Positions 10,902-20,811 of a DNA stretch of 64,000 nt are shown piece after piece. The notes beneath the pieces are model-generated. The model did no database searches and was not told the origin of the DNA. It worked only from the letters and a program-made list of their open reading frames with translations. The position numbers and the translations under genes were made by a program. The stretch spans positions 558,001 through 622,000 of the forward strand of contig CP064983.1 in the NCBI GenBank assembly GCA_016699635.1. The letters are read 5' to 3'. How positions within the stretch are numbered: position 1 is the first letter of the stretch; each line of letters starts with the position of its first letter. Source of the stretch: Bacteroidota bacterium. GTDB taxonomy: Bacteria; Bacteroidota; Bacteroidia; AKYH767-A; OLB10.

Positions 10902-11012
10902 TAGAAATTATCGTAATTATCACCTAAAAACTCATTTATCCCCCCACCCATTCACCTGTTAATTGATGTTAAATTAAAATTGCATCACACTACTGATGTA
11001 TTGCTATTTTGA

Positions 11013-11020
11013 TAGCTTTG
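11013..11020 (+). promoter_or_regulatory. Possible -7 promoter element TAGCTTTG
   Basis: TAGCTTTG fits TAnnTTTG and lies 21 bp before the ATG at 11042. No TTG is seen at the canonical upstream spacing, so only half of the promoter is supported. Its position also argues that translation starts at 11042 and not earlier. Confidence 0.4.
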
Positions 11021-11041
11021 TCGGTCTTTTCAAAAATAAAC

Positions 11042-13423
11042 ATGAAAAAATTCTTCACACTCTTTTTAGCTGCATGCTTTGCTACAGCAGTTAATGCACA
11101 AAATTTCAACATTTCTTTACTTGGCACATTGCCCTACCCCAATGACGACCTTGCCAATATTGGCGGATGGGTATCACCATCGGGCGAAGAATATGCACTC
11201 GTAGGTTCAGAATCCGGACTTTCTATTGTTGATGTCAGCAATCCTGCAAACCCAACAGAGGTAATTTTAGTTCCCGGACCACAATCGCAGTGGCGCGAGG
11301 TAAAAACTTACGACCATTATGCTTATGTAACTACCGAAGGTGGTGGCGGACTACAAATTGTTGACCTCTCTCAACTTCCTAATGCAGCACCTGCTATTGA
11401 CTGGACAGGAAATGGTGCCATCAGTGGTCAGTTAGATAACATTCACTCATTGCATATTGAAGATGGCTATGTTTATCTGCATGGCTCAAATTTATTTCAG
11501 GGTGCAACTATCATTGCAGATATTGCAACCAATCCACTAAGTCCAAATTATGTTGGACATACACCAGGTGCCTATGTGCATGACGGCTATGCCAGAGGTA
11601 ACTATTATTACGGTTGCCATATTTATAATGGCGATTTTACCATTTATGATGTTACCAATAAAGCCAATCCCATTCCATTGGGAATAAAAGTAACACCGGG
11701 ACAGTTTACACACAATGCATGGCTTTCTACCAACAGTCAGTATTTGTTTACTACTGATGAAGTTTCTGATTCCTACTTGACAGCCTATGACATTTCAAAT
11801 CCTGCCAACATTATTGAAATGGACAGAATTCAAATCACTCCCGGCTCAGGTTCTATCGTTCACAACACGCACATCATTCAAAAAAATGGTGCTGACTATG
11901 CAGTTACTTCATGGTATAAAGATGGTGTGGTGATTACTGATGTAACACGTCCACAAAATATGGTTAACGTTGGTTGGTACGATACCTATACACAAGGTGC
12001 AGGTGATGGTTTCAGTGGCGATTGGGGTGTTTATCCCTATCTGCCCTCAGGAAATCTTGTAGTATCTGACATCAACAACGGACTTTTTGTTTTAGGACCT
12101 ACCTATCAGCGTGCCTGCTATCTTGAAGGTGTGGTGACAGATTCAGTTACAGGTAACCCTATTTTTAATGCAACGGTAAAAGTTCTATCTACAAACATTA
12201 CTAAAAACACAAAAGCAAACGGAGAATATAAAACAGGAACAGCTACTGCAGGTAGTTATAATGTTGAAGTTTCTGCAGCAGGTTATTTTACCAAGACAAT
12301 TAACGGTGTTTCGCTCACTAATGGAAATGTAACACAACTTGATGTTCAGTTGTCACCACTTGCTTCTACATCACTAAGCGGACAGGTAGTTGAAGCTGTA
12401 ACAGGAAACCCAATACCCAATGCAATGGTCACCATTCAGGATAGCGCATTGGTGTATAATACAACAGCCGATGCCTCAGGCAATTTTACAATTCCTTCAA
12501 TGGTAATTGGCAACTATCAGGTTGTAGCCGGAAGTTGGGGACATCGCACTACATGTTTCAACTCAAGCATTATGCTTAACCCTGCACCATTGGTTATAAC
12601 TTTGAACAAAGGTTATTATGATGACTTTTCTTTTGACTTTGGCTGGACAATAACAGGCACTACTCAAAATCTTTGGGAAAGAGGCGTACCACATGGAACA
12701 CCTGCAGTATTCGGACCGGGCTTTGCTAATCCTGATGCTGACGATCAGACAGACTGTTTGGATCAGGCTTATGTTACCGATAACAATCCTAATGCATCTT
12801 CTTCAGGATCAAACGATGTTGATGATGGCTATACATTATTGACATCTCCTGTTTTTGACCCAACTTATCTCACCAATCCAACCATAAATTATGTTCGCTG
12901 GTTTTACAATGCCGGTGGAAATTCAAATCCAAATGACAGTTTAATTATTCGTGTTTCAAATGGAACTACCAATGTAGTTTTAGAAACAGTTCGTGCTTCT
13001 ACTCCCGGAATGGGAACATGGGTGCCACAGTCATTCAACTTAACTGGTTTAATTCCTATTACCAGCACCATGCAGATTAGTGTTTACACTGCCGATCAGG
13101 CAATGTCAGGACATGTGGTTGAAGGCGGTTTTGATAAATTTGAAGTAACAGGAACAGTTGGCATTTCAACACTAATTTCGGCAACAAACACTTTGTCGTC
13201 AAGCCCTAATCCTTTTAACAATGAATCTAGGTTGACAATTGGCGAAAATGGTGGCACTTTGACCATTACAGATATTACCGGCAAAATGGTGGAAACGCTA
13301 AAAGTTCATAAAAATGAACAGATTTTAATTGGCAAGAACTTCCAAAAAGGCATTTATCTTGTGAAATTGGTATCTGATCAGGGTGTTATTTCAAGTATTA
13401 AGTTAGTTAAAACCGGAGAGTAA
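11042..13423 (+). CDS. Choice-of-anchor B secreted protein with T9SS sorting domain
   Basis: This 793-residue exported protein starts with a signal peptide ending in AVNAQ. Residues 25-360 contain repeats like LSIVDVSNPANPTEV, LQIVDLSQLPNAAP and FTIYDVTNKANP, the LVIVD-type beta-propeller pattern of choice-of-anchor B proteins. Two carboxypeptidase-regulatory-like beta-sandwich domains follow (LEGVVTDSVTGNPIFNATVK and LSGQVVEAVTGNPIPNAMVT). A third all-beta domain covers residues 530-710. The end (SSPNPFNNESRLTIGENGGT to IKLVKTGE) is a T9SS type A C-terminal domain, so the product should be carried across the outer membrane by type IX secretion and anchored or released. The substrate or ligand is unknown. 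The start at 11042 gives the clean signal peptide MKKFFTLFLAACFATAVNAQ. Confidence 0.88.
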   Translation: MKKFFTLFLAACFATAVNAQNFNISLLGTLPYPNDDLANIGGWVSPSGEEYALVGSESGLSIVDVSNPANPTEVILVPGPQSQWREVKTYDHYAYVTTEGGGGLQIVDLSQLPNAAPAIDWTGNGAISGQLDNIHSLHIEDGYVYLHGSNLFQGATIIADIATNPLSPNYVGHTPGAYVHDGYARGNYYYGCHIYNGDFTIYDVTNKANPIPLGIKVTPGQFTHNAWLSTNSQYLFTTDEVSDSYLTAYDISNPANIIEMDRIQITPGSGSIVHNTHIIQKNGADYAVTSWYKDGVVITDVTRPQNMVNVGWYDTYTQGAGDGFSGDWGVYPYLPSGNLVVSDINNGLFVLGPTYQRACYLEGVVTDSVTGNPIFNATVKVLSTNITKNTKANGEYKTGTATAGSYNVEVSAAGYFTKTINGVSLTNGNVTQLDVQLSPLASTSLSGQVVEAVTGNPIPNAMVTIQDSALVYNTTADASGNFTIPSMVIGNYQVVAGSWGHRTTCFNSSIMLNPAPLVITLNKGYYDDFSFDFGWTITGTTQNLWERGVPHGTPAVFGPGFANPDADDQTDCLDQAYVTDNNPNASSSGSNDVDDGYTLLTSPVFDPTYLTNPTINYVRWFYNAGGNSNPNDSLIIRVSNGTTNVVLETVRASTPGMGTWVPQSFNLTGLIPITSTMQISVYTADQAMSGHVVEGGFDKFEVTGTVGISTLISATNTLSSSPNPFNNESRLTIGENGGTLTITDITGKMVETLKVHKNEQILIGKNFQKGIYLVKLVSDQGVISSIKLVKTGE

Positions 13424-13538
13424 ATTTTTATATTATATTGATAATCAAATATTTTTATTCTATTAATAGAGTATAATCAGCGTCATTTCCCGGCCGATTA
13501 ACCAAATTATTGAAGTTGAAAATAAATTTAATAAAGGA

Positions 13539-13569
13539 TTTGAAAATATAGTAAAAAAAACTACTTTTG
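13539..13569 (+). promoter_or_regulatory. Promoter of rplU-rpmA
   Basis: TTTG at 13539-13542, a 19-bp spacer and TACTTTTG at 13562-13569 match the Bacteroidota primary sigma factor promoter on both elements. It ends 28 bp before the rplU ATG. Confidence 0.8.
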
Positions 13570-13596
13570 CCGTCCGTTTGTAAAAACACATTAATC

Positions 13597-13908
13597 ATGT
13601 ACGCAATAGTAAACATATTAGGACAACAGTTTAAAGTTGAAGAAAAGCAGCAAATATTTGTACACCGTTTAGAAGGTGCTGAAGGCGAAGAAGTAAAATT
13701 CAACGATGTATTATTAGTTGATAATGGTGGCAACATAAAAGTTGGCAAGCCTTCTTTATCAAACGCAAGTGTATCTGCAAAAATCATCAGTCATGTAAAA
13801 GGTGACAAAGTTCTGGTGTTTAAGAAAAAGAGAAGAAAAGGATATAAGAAGATGAATGGTCATCGTCAGTATATGAGTAAAATTGAAATCAATTCTATTA
13901 ACGCATAA
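13597..13908 (+). CDS. rplU: 50S ribosomal protein L21
   Basis: L21 binds 23S rRNA in the large subunit. The 103 residues carry the family pattern MYAIVNILGQQFKVEE at the N-terminus, the central VKFNDVLLVDNGGNIKVGKP, and the basic FKKKRRKGYKKMNGHRQ near the C-terminus. The ATG at 13597 is chosen because an upstream frame would begin inside the promoter. rpmA follows after 20 bp and the pair shares one terminator. Confidence 0.97.
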   Translation: MYAIVNILGQQFKVEEKQQIFVHRLEGAEGEEVKFNDVLLVDNGGNIKVGKPSLSNASVSAKIISHVKGDKVLVFKKKRRKGYKKMNGHRQYMSKIEINSINA

Positions 13909-13928
13909 AAAACTAAACATATTTAGTC

Positions 13929-14192
13929 ATGGCACATAAAAAAGGCGAAGGTAAAGTAAAGAACAACCGCGAGTCGCACAGTAAACGTCTCGGAATTAAA
14001 ATATTTGGTGGACAACATGCTATTGCAGGCAACATCATTGTTCGTCAGCGTGGCACCAAGCATAATGCAGGTGAAGGTGTAGGTATGGGAAAAGATCATA
14101 CTTTGTTTGCATTGGTTGATGGCAAAGTTGTTTTCAAGAAAAAAACTGATAACAAATCATACGTGTACATTACCCCTGTAGCACAGGCTTAA
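13929..14192 (+). CDS. rpmA: 50S ribosomal protein L27
   Basis: L27 reaches the peptidyl transferase centre. The 87 residues are full length, with the signature GQHAIAGNIIVRQRGTKH and the basic N-terminus MAHKKGEGKVKNNRESHSKR. There is no N-terminal cleavable extension of the Firmicutes type. It forms the usual L21-L27 pair with rplU and is followed by a strong terminator. Confidence 0.97.
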   Translation: MAHKKGEGKVKNNRESHSKRLGIKIFGGQHAIAGNIIVRQRGTKHNAGEGVGMGKDHTLFALVDGKVVFKKKTDNKSYVYITPVAQA

Positions 14193-14212
14193 TTTAAAAT
14201 ATTAAATTGTTA

Positions 14213-14248
14213 AAAGCCTACCCTTTAACACGGGTAGGCTTTCTTATT
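14213..14248 (+). terminator. Terminator of rplU-rpmA
   Basis: A perfect 11-bp stem AAAGCCTACCC / GGGTAGGCTTT (14213-14223 and 14232-14242) with an 8-base loop is followed by a T-rich tail, 20 bp after the rpmA stop. Confidence 0.9.
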
Positions 14249-14284
14249 TTTATAAAATTTCTTTTCTATCAATACTTTTGTTCA

Positions 14285-15337
14285 ATGAAGTCATTGCGCA
14301 TGTTACTCCTTCCTTTCTCGTGGCTGTACGGAATGGTTGTAATGTTGCGTAATTTTCTATTTGATGCCGGATTACTAAAAAGCAGGACTGTAAATCTGCC
14401 TGTAATATGCATTGGAAACCTAAACACAGGTGGCACAGGCAAAACACCACATACAGAATATTTACTTTCTGCATTGAGTAATTACAAAACAGCCGTTGTT
14501 TCTCGCGGATATGGACGTAACACATCAGGCATTGCCGAAGTTCTGGTTGACAGTCAAGCCAATGACACCGGTGATGAACCATTACAGATTAAACGCAATT
14601 TTCCAACTGTACCTTTCATTGTCAGTGAAAAAAGAAATGATGGCATTGATTATCTTTTAAAACATCATCCAAATACAGAAGTAATCTTACTTGACGATGC
14701 CTTTCAGCATCGCAGTGTAAAAGCCGGAATGAATTTATTGCTGACACAATACAATGATCTGTTTACAAATGATTGCTTATTACCTGCAGGTAATCTTCGG
14801 GAACCGGCATTGTCTGCATCAAGAGCAGATGTAATTATAGTTACCAAATGTCCATCAACAATAACAGCAGAACAAAAAAAATCAATCATCAGTGAATTGC
14901 CTAAAAAACCTGTCTTCTTCAGTTCATTTAATTATGACAATCTTCAGTCGTTAAATAGTAATGAAAAACTGAATTTAACAGACCTGTATGAGTATGAAAT
15001 TTTGTTAATAACGGGAATTGCATCCAATAAAAATTTACTCGATTTTCTGAGTACTCATAGCAGAAAAATCAAAGAAATATCCTTTAAAGACCATCACAAT
15101 TATTGTGCAAAAGATTTTGAAAATATCACTGCCATTTTTAATACTTTAGCCTCTGAAAAAAAAATAATTGTAGTTACAGAAAAAGATGCTGTAAAATTCA
15201 ACAGCAGTGAATTAAAACCACTCACAAATAATCTTCCTGTATATTCAATACCTGTAACAGTTGTCATCAATGAAAACGAAATAAAATTTTTAGATATAGT
15301 AAAATCGTATGTTGGAAAAAATCAAAGCAACGGCTGA
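14285..15337 (+). CDS. lpxK: Tetraacyldisaccharide 4'-kinase
   Basis: LpxK phosphorylates the 4' position of the lipid A disaccharide precursor at the inner face of the cytoplasmic membrane. The 350-residue protein begins with a membrane-associating segment LRMLLLPFSWLYGMVVMLRN. It carries the Walker A loop ICIGNLNTGGTGKTP at about residue 45, and EVILLDDAFQHRSVKAG, whose DDAFQHR motif is a family hallmark. The start at 14285 is chosen because a longer frame would run back into the upstream terminator. The 3' end overlaps the start of the next gene by 29 bases, which suggests cotranscription. Confidence 0.92.
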   Translation: MKSLRMLLLPFSWLYGMVVMLRNFLFDAGLLKSRTVNLPVICIGNLNTGGTGKTPHTEYLLSALSNYKTAVVSRGYGRNTSGIAEVLVDSQANDTGDEPLQIKRNFPTVPFIVSEKRNDGIDYLLKHHPNTEVILLDDAFQHRSVKAGMNLLLTQYNDLFTNDCLLPAGNLREPALSASRADVIIVTKCPSTITAEQKKSIISELPKKPVFFSSFNYDNLQSLNSNEKLNLTDLYEYEILLITGIASNKNLLDFLSTHSRKIKEISFKDHHNYCAKDFENITAIFNTLASEKKIIVVTEKDAVKFNSSELKPLTNNLPVYSIPVTVVINENEIKFLDIVKSYVGKNQSNG

Positions 15338-16118
15338 ATTTATCAGCAAAACCACCGGCTTTAGTCCGGAAATAGGAATAATTTTAGGATCTGGTCTTGG
15401 AGGATTAGTTAAAGAAATTGAAATTGTAAAAGAATTAAACTATTCAGACATTCCCGGATTTCCAGTGTCAACAGTTAAAGGTCATGGTAACAAACTTATT
15501 TTCGGAACATTAAACGGAGTAAAGGTAGTAGCGATGCAAGGTCGCTTCCATTTTTATGAGGGATACTCCATGCAGGAAGTTGCAATGCCCGTGAGAGTGA
15601 TGAAATTTCTTGGAATAAAAAATCTGATTCTTTCCAATGCAAGTGGTGGTGTTAATCCAAAATATAAAGTAGGCGATTTGATGATTTTGGATGACCACAT
15701 AAATCTGATGGGTACCAACCCGTTGATAGGACCTAACAATGATGATTTAGGCCCACGCTTTCCGGATATGGGCGAGCCTTACGATAAAACAATGATTAAA
15801 AATGCAAAAGCCATTGCAGACAAACATGGCTTTACCTGCCATACAGGAATTTATGCTGCCGTAACAGGGCCAACGTTTGAAACACGTGCAGAATACAAAT
15901 ACATTAAATTTATAGGTGCAGATTGTGTGGGCATGTCAACTGTTCCGGAAAACATTGTTGCTCGTCACATGAATCTGCCTGTTTTTGCTATCTCTATAAT
16001 CACCGACTTAGGCGGAAGCGATGAACCGGAGTTTATTACTCACGAAGAAGTTTTAAAAGTTGCTAATGCAGCAGAACAGAAAATGACCGTAATTATCAAA
16101 GAACTTATTGCACAATAA
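15309..16118 (+). CDS. Purine nucleoside phosphorylase
   Basis: The enzyme cleaves purine nucleosides with phosphate to the base and ribose 1-phosphate. The 269 residues are of the trimeric PNP family: IGIILGSGLGGLV and VKGHGNKLIFG (phosphate site), MQGRFHFYEGYSMQEV, LILSNASGGVN, and GPTFETRAEYKYIKFIGADC with the base-binding Glu. In the base-recognition loop, FAISIITDLGG has Asp where the mammalian 6-oxopurine-specific enzyme has Asn (FSLITN), which may widen the substrate range to adenosine; that point is inference. It overlaps the lpxK end by 29 bp. The family call is secure; the symbol differs between species, so I leave it blank. Confidence 0.92.
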   Translation: MLEKIKATAEFISKTTGFSPEIGIILGSGLGGLVKEIEIVKELNYSDIPGFPVSTVKGHGNKLIFGTLNGVKVVAMQGRFHFYEGYSMQEVAMPVRVMKFLGIKNLILSNASGGVNPKYKVGDLMILDDHINLMGTNPLIGPNNDDLGPRFPDMGEPYDKTMIKNAKAIADKHGFTCHTGIYAAVTGPTFETRAEYKYIKFIGADCVGMSTVPENIVARHMNLPVFAISIITDLGGSDEPEFITHEEVLKVANAAEQKMTVIIKELIAQ

Positions 16119-16150
16119 TTTTTATTTCAATTTATTTCAGAAGAAGAATC

Positions 16151-19100
16151 ATGAGAAAAAGAATTCAATTTAATATCTCTTTATTTAGTTTTATCATTTG
16201 CTTTTTTATTTGCACATTGCAAAAAGTACAAGCACAATTTTGGTTACCCATTGGCTCAGGCGTAAACGATAATGTTTATGCAATGACCAAGGATACCGTT
16301 AACAACATTCTTTACATCGGTGGAAGATTTACAGATGCCAGTGGCGTTACTGCCATACGCATAGCATCATGGAATGGAACAACCTATACAGCTATAGGAA
16401 ATAGATTTGACAGTAATGTATTTGCGCTATATTATGATCATAGCAACAATACACTTTATGCGGCAGGCTCGTTTCTTTTTTCAGGAATAAATCCGATAAC
16501 ACGTATTGCAAAATGGGATGGCACACAATGGCTACCATTAGGCACAGGCTGCAATGATGAGATTTATGCACTTACCGGAGATGCTAATGGAAACATTTAT
16601 GCCGGTGGAATATTTACAACAGCCGGTGGCGTAAGCACTGAGCGTATTGCTAAATGGAATGGCAGTACATGGAGTGCATTAGGTTCTGGCATTGGTAGTG
16701 GCTCTAACTATGTTGAAGCATTGACTTTTTACAATGGTGATTTAATTGCAGGTGGACAGTTTGGTGTAGCAGGTGGTGTATCAGTAAGCGGCATTGCACG
16801 ATGGAATGGCACCAACTGGTTTGACCTGAATGGTGGCGTTAGTGGATTGTCTATGCGAGTGTCTGCTTTCAAAGAAGTAAACGGTGAGTTGATATGTGGT
16901 GGAACTTTTACTGCTGCAGGTGGCGTTTCGTCCAATAGCGTTGCTAAATGGAATGGTGCTGCTTGGTTAGCAATTCCCGGAGGTATAACCGGAGGACAAG
17001 CTAAAGTAAAATCACTTGGATATTTATTTAATACACTTTATGTAGGTGGTAATTTTTCGCTTGCAGGCGGAAATGCTGTTTCAAATATTACAGCTTATGA
17101 TGGTACTACATGGGCTGACCTTAGCGGTGGAACAAACAATCAGGTTGATGCATTATTAAATTATGGCAATGAAATGTATGTTGGAGGTGCTTTCACTATG
17201 GCTGGAGGAAATCCGGCAACCTACATTGCCAAATACAGAACAACATGTTTAACCAATGCATCCATCACTACAACACAAACTTCTTGTTTTGGTCAGTGCA
17301 ATGGAACAGCAACAGTTACAGCAACAGGAAATGCACCCTTTACCTATCAATGGTCATCTACTCCTGTTCAGACTGATTCAACAGCAGCTGATCTTTGTGC
17401 AGGAAATTATACAGTTACAATTACTGATAATATAGGTTGCAGCATTACACAACCTGTAACGATTACAGAGCCTGCACAGTTTGCAGTTACCTTTTCTTCA
17501 AACAACCCTACCTGCTTTGGATTGTGCGATGGCAATGCATTAGCATCAAACAACGGACAAGGTACTGTAACATACAACTGGAATACCATTCCTGCACAAA
17601 CTACACAAACTGCTACAGGTCTTTGTGAAGGCACTTATTCAGTTACGCTTATTGACTCAGCAGGTTGTATGATAACAGATTCAGTTACTATAGCCAACCC
17701 TGCTCCTAACACACTTACATTAACATCATCCAACCCTTCATGTTATAATAACTGTGATGGCATTGCCGCAGTAGCATCAACAGGAAATGCTCCTTTTCAA
17801 TATTTGTGGAATACAATCCCGGCACAACAAACCGATACAGCAACAGGGCTTTGTGCAGGTGTTTACTACATTACCGTTACTGACAGTACAGGTTGTATGG
17901 CTACAGATTCAATTGAGATTGTCAATCCTGCAGCAGCAACATTACAGTTCAGCACTACAACAGCAACTTGTTTTGGAAGTTGCAACGGTTCTGCATCAGT
18001 TGTTTCGAGCGGAACTTCACCATTTACTTATTTGTGGAACACAACTCCTGTTCAAACCACAGATACGGCAACAAATTTATGCGCAGGAACCTATTTTGTT
18101 ACTGTTACCGACAGTAACTTGTGTGCTGTAACCGACTCCGTAGTGATTACAGAGCCTGTGGCCAATCTGATTTCTTTTACAGCTCAACTTCCAGCATGTG
18201 TCAGTTCTTGTAACGGCTTGTTAACTGCAACATCAACCGGAACAGCCCCATTTATTTATCAATGGTCAAACGGTGATTCAATAAGCACTATTGATTCACT
18301 CTGCACAGGTCTTTATACCATTATCATAAGTGACAGTATTGGCTGCACAGTAACAGATTCTATTTCACTAAACCCTGCTCCTCCTCTTCCGATTACATTC
18401 ACAACACAATTTGCAGGATGCAACGGTGTGTGCGCTGGCGCAGTAAGCGCAGCAATTACAGGCATCAATCCAATAAGCTATATTTGGTCAACGGGTGATA
18501 CCATTGCTTCAATTGATTCACTTTGTCAGGGTATTTATACTGTAAGCATTACCGATAGTCTTGGATGTGTTGTAACAGACTCTGCACAAATTATCAGTCA
18601 GCCTGTTTTACTAAATCCAATTGCAACAGCACCAACCTGTGCAGGACAATGCAATGGATTGGCTTCGATAAATCCATCAGGCGTAGCACCATTTCAATGG
18701 CAATGGTCAACGGGCGATACAACATCACTTTCTATTGACAGTTTATGTGCAGGTGTATATTACATCACCATAACAGATTCTGTTGGTTGTGTAGGCTCTG
18801 ATTCTGTTACCATTGTTGACCCACCTGCAATAACTTATTCTGCATCGCATACAGATGCAACCTGTGCCAATCTATGCAATGGTATTTCAACCATCACTGC
18901 AACCGGCAATGGCACTCTGACTTATTTATGGAATACTGTGCCTCCACAAACAGATTCTACAAACACTAATTTGTGCTTTGGCTACACTACCTATATAATT
19001 ACAGACACTAACAACTGTTCTGTCACCGATTCTGTTTTGATTTTTGAACCTTCACCAATATTTATCGGGAATAATTTTTTAGGAATAACCTGTAATGGAA

Positions 19101-19792
19101 ATTGTGATGGTTTTGTTCGTGCTCTTCCATCAGGTGGAACTCCCGGATATACTTATTTATGGTCGAATGGTGTAACTTTCGATTCTATTTTTAATACCTG
19201 TGCAGGCACTTACACAGTTACCGTTACAGATGCCAATCTATGTACAGCTGTTGACTCTTTTACTTTTGTTGAACCTGATCCAATAGTTATCAATTTTACA
19301 GTAATTGATGCCTCTTGCCCAGGTTGTACAGATGGCAGCATTATAGCAACTGCAACAGGTGGCACACCACCGTATGATTATTTGTATCCAGCATTAGGAA
19401 TTGCAGATTCAGCAGCAACCAATCTTGGTATGGGTTACTATTTATTTTGTGCACAGGACTTCAACAATTGCATGCAATGTGATAGTGTTTTTGTTGACGA
19501 AGCTACTGCAATAAACAGCCTTTCACCGGAAATAAAAGAAATTAAAATTTTCCCGAATCCATTTGCTGACAAAGCTTACTTAAGTATTACAACTGCAGAA
19601 TCAAAAGATTTTAAATTATACTTTTTTGATGTAGCAGGAAGAATAGTAAATATTCCCTATAACCATGCAGGTAATACTGAAAATAAACAAGTCTTCATTA
19701 TACAAAACAATGGATTAAAAGCTGGACTGTATTATGTAAAAATAATGTCGGCAAATGAAATTATTGCTATTGGTAAATTCATCGTCAACTGA
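16151..19792 (+). CDS. Large secreted protein: propeller-like repeats, SprB-type repeats, T9SS sorting domain
   Basis: This 1213-residue protein has a signal peptide ending near VQAQF. Residues 30-360 hold repeats of about 45 residues with the pattern AGGxFxxAGG...AKWNG, for example IYAGGIFTTAGGVSTERIAK, which I read as a beta-propeller-like region. Ten repeats of about 80 residues follow. Each starts with a Cys pair such as TCFGQCNGTATV, TCFGSCNGSASV or TCAGQCNGLASI and ends in an ITDSxGC motif; this is the SprB repeat type known from gliding adhesins. The C-terminus (IKIFPNPFADKAYLSITTAE to IGKFIVN) is a T9SS type A sorting domain. Its last base overlaps the murB start (TGATG). A surface or released adhesin is likely; its ligand is unknown. 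Confidence 0.87.
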   Translation: MRKRIQFNISLFSFIICFFICTLQKVQAQFWLPIGSGVNDNVYAMTKDTVNNILYIGGRFTDASGVTAIRIASWNGTTYTAIGNRFDSNVFALYYDHSNNTLYAAGSFLFSGINPITRIAKWDGTQWLPLGTGCNDEIYALTGDANGNIYAGGIFTTAGGVSTERIAKWNGSTWSALGSGIGSGSNYVEALTFYNGDLIAGGQFGVAGGVSVSGIARWNGTNWFDLNGGVSGLSMRVSAFKEVNGELICGGTFTAAGGVSSNSVAKWNGAAWLAIPGGITGGQAKVKSLGYLFNTLYVGGNFSLAGGNAVSNITAYDGTTWADLSGGTNNQVDALLNYGNEMYVGGAFTMAGGNPATYIAKYRTTCLTNASITTTQTSCFGQCNGTATVTATGNAPFTYQWSSTPVQTDSTAADLCAGNYTVTITDNIGCSITQPVTITEPAQFAVTFSSNNPTCFGLCDGNALASNNGQGTVTYNWNTIPAQTTQTATGLCEGTYSVTLIDSAGCMITDSVTIANPAPNTLTLTSSNPSCYNNCDGIAAVASTGNAPFQYLWNTIPAQQTDTATGLCAGVYYITVTDSTGCMATDSIEIVNPAAATLQFSTTTATCFGSCNGSASVVSSGTSPFTYLWNTTPVQTTDTATNLCAGTYFVTVTDSNLCAVTDSVVITEPVANLISFTAQLPACVSSCNGLLTATSTGTAPFIYQWSNGDSISTIDSLCTGLYTIIISDSIGCTVTDSISLNPAPPLPITFTTQFAGCNGVCAGAVSAAITGINPISYIWSTGDTIASIDSLCQGIYTVSITDSLGCVVTDSAQIISQPVLLNPIATAPTCAGQCNGLASINPSGVAPFQWQWSTGDTTSLSIDSLCAGVYYITITDSVGCVGSDSVTIVDPPAITYSASHTDATCANLCNGISTITATGNGTLTYLWNTVPPQTDSTNTNLCFGYTTYIITDTNNCSVTDSVLIFEPSPIFIGNNFLGITCNGNCDGFVRALPSGGTPGYTYLWSNGVTFDSIFNTCAGTYTVTVTDANLCTAVDSFTFVEPDPIVINFTVIDASCPGCTDGSIIATATGGTPPYDYLYPALGIADSAATNLGMGYYLFCAQDFNNCMQCDSVFVDEATAINSLSPEIKEIKIFPNPFADKAYLSITTAESKDFKLYFFDVAGRIVNIPYNHAGNTENKQVFIIQNNGLKAGLYYVKIMSANEIIAIGKFIVN

Positions 19793-20811
19793 TGCCTATG
19801 CGTGAAAATGTTTCATTAAAGAATTTAAACTCCTTCGGCATTGAAGCAAACGCACGCTATTATATTGATATACACAGTGAGGACGACTTAATACTTTTTC
19901 TTCTTCAGCATAAAAAAACAACACTTCCATTATTGGTAATGGGTGGTGGCAGCAACATGCTTTTTTTTAAAGATTTTGATGGTATAGTTTTAAAAAACAA
20001 CCTGCACGGCATTGACGTAGTTGAAGAGAACGAAGCTTCCGTTAAAATAAGAATTGGTGCAGGTGAAGTATGGCACAATGTTGTCATGTGGTCGGTAGAA
20101 AAAAACCTTGGAGGTATAGAAAACCTTTCGCTGATTCCGGGTACTGCAGGTGCTGCACCAATTCAGAATATTGGCGCTTATGGTGTAGAAATAAAAAACT
20201 CACTCGTAGCTGTTGAAGCATTAGCAATAGATAGTGCAGAAAAAAAAGTGTTTAATAACCATGAATGTGAATTTGGCTACAGAAATAGTGTTTTCAAAAA
20301 TGCAGCAAAAGGAAAATACATTATCACAGCTATTATTCTGGAATTGAAAAAGCAGCCTCAATTTAAAACTGAATATGGTGCCATTCACTCGGAACTTGAA
20401 AAACAAGGAATTAAAAATCTTAGTGTTAAAGCCATCAGTGATGCGGTAATAGCAATAAGACGAAGTAAATTACCCGATCCTGCTGTTATTGGCAATGCAG
20501 GTAGTTTTTTTAAGAATCCTGAAATTACTGAGCAGGAATTTGAAAAAATCAAGCAACAACATCCAAATATTCCGCATTATCCGGGAGCTGCAAACAAAAT
20601 AAAACTGGCAGCAGGATGGCTTATTGAGCAATGTGGGTGGAAGGGATTTAGAGAGGGTGATGCAGGATGTCATAAAAATCAAGCTTTAGTACTGGTGAAC
20701 TATGGTAATTCTACAGGTGCTGAAATCTATAGCCTCGCATTAAAAATTAAAGAATCTGTTTACAACCATTTCGGAGTTCATATTGAGCCTGAAGTAAACA
20801 TCATTCAATAG
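19792..20811 (+). CDS. murB: UDP-N-acetylenolpyruvoylglucosamine reductase
   Basis: MurB reduces UDP-GlcNAc-enolpyruvate to UDP-MurNAc with FAD and NADPH in the cytoplasm, an early step of peptidoglycan synthesis. The 339-residue protein has the N-terminal NLNSFGIEANARYY, the FAD-binding LLVMGGGSNMLF and LSLIPGTAGAAPIQNIGAYG, and the active-site segment GNAGSFFKNP whose Ser is the proton donor. A C-terminal Glu in HIEPEVNII completes the site. The extended length and insert are those of type I MurB. The start ATG overlaps the upstream stop; an ATG two codons later (19798, MRENVSLKNL) is equally possible. Confidence 0.94.
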   Translation: MPMRENVSLKNLNSFGIEANARYYIDIHSEDDLILFLLQHKKTTLPLLVMGGGSNMLFFKDFDGIVLKNNLHGIDVVEENEASVKIRIGAGEVWHNVVMWSVEKNLGGIENLSLIPGTAGAAPIQNIGAYGVEIKNSLVAVEALAIDSAEKKVFNNHECEFGYRNSVFKNAAKGKYIITAIILELKKQPQFKTEYGAIHSELEKQGIKNLSVKAISDAVIAIRRSKLPDPAVIGNAGSFFKNPEITEQEFEKIKQQHPNIPHYPGAANKIKLAAGWLIEQCGWKGFREGDAGCHKNQALVLVNYGNSTGAEIYSLALKIKESVYNHFGVHIEPEVNIIQ

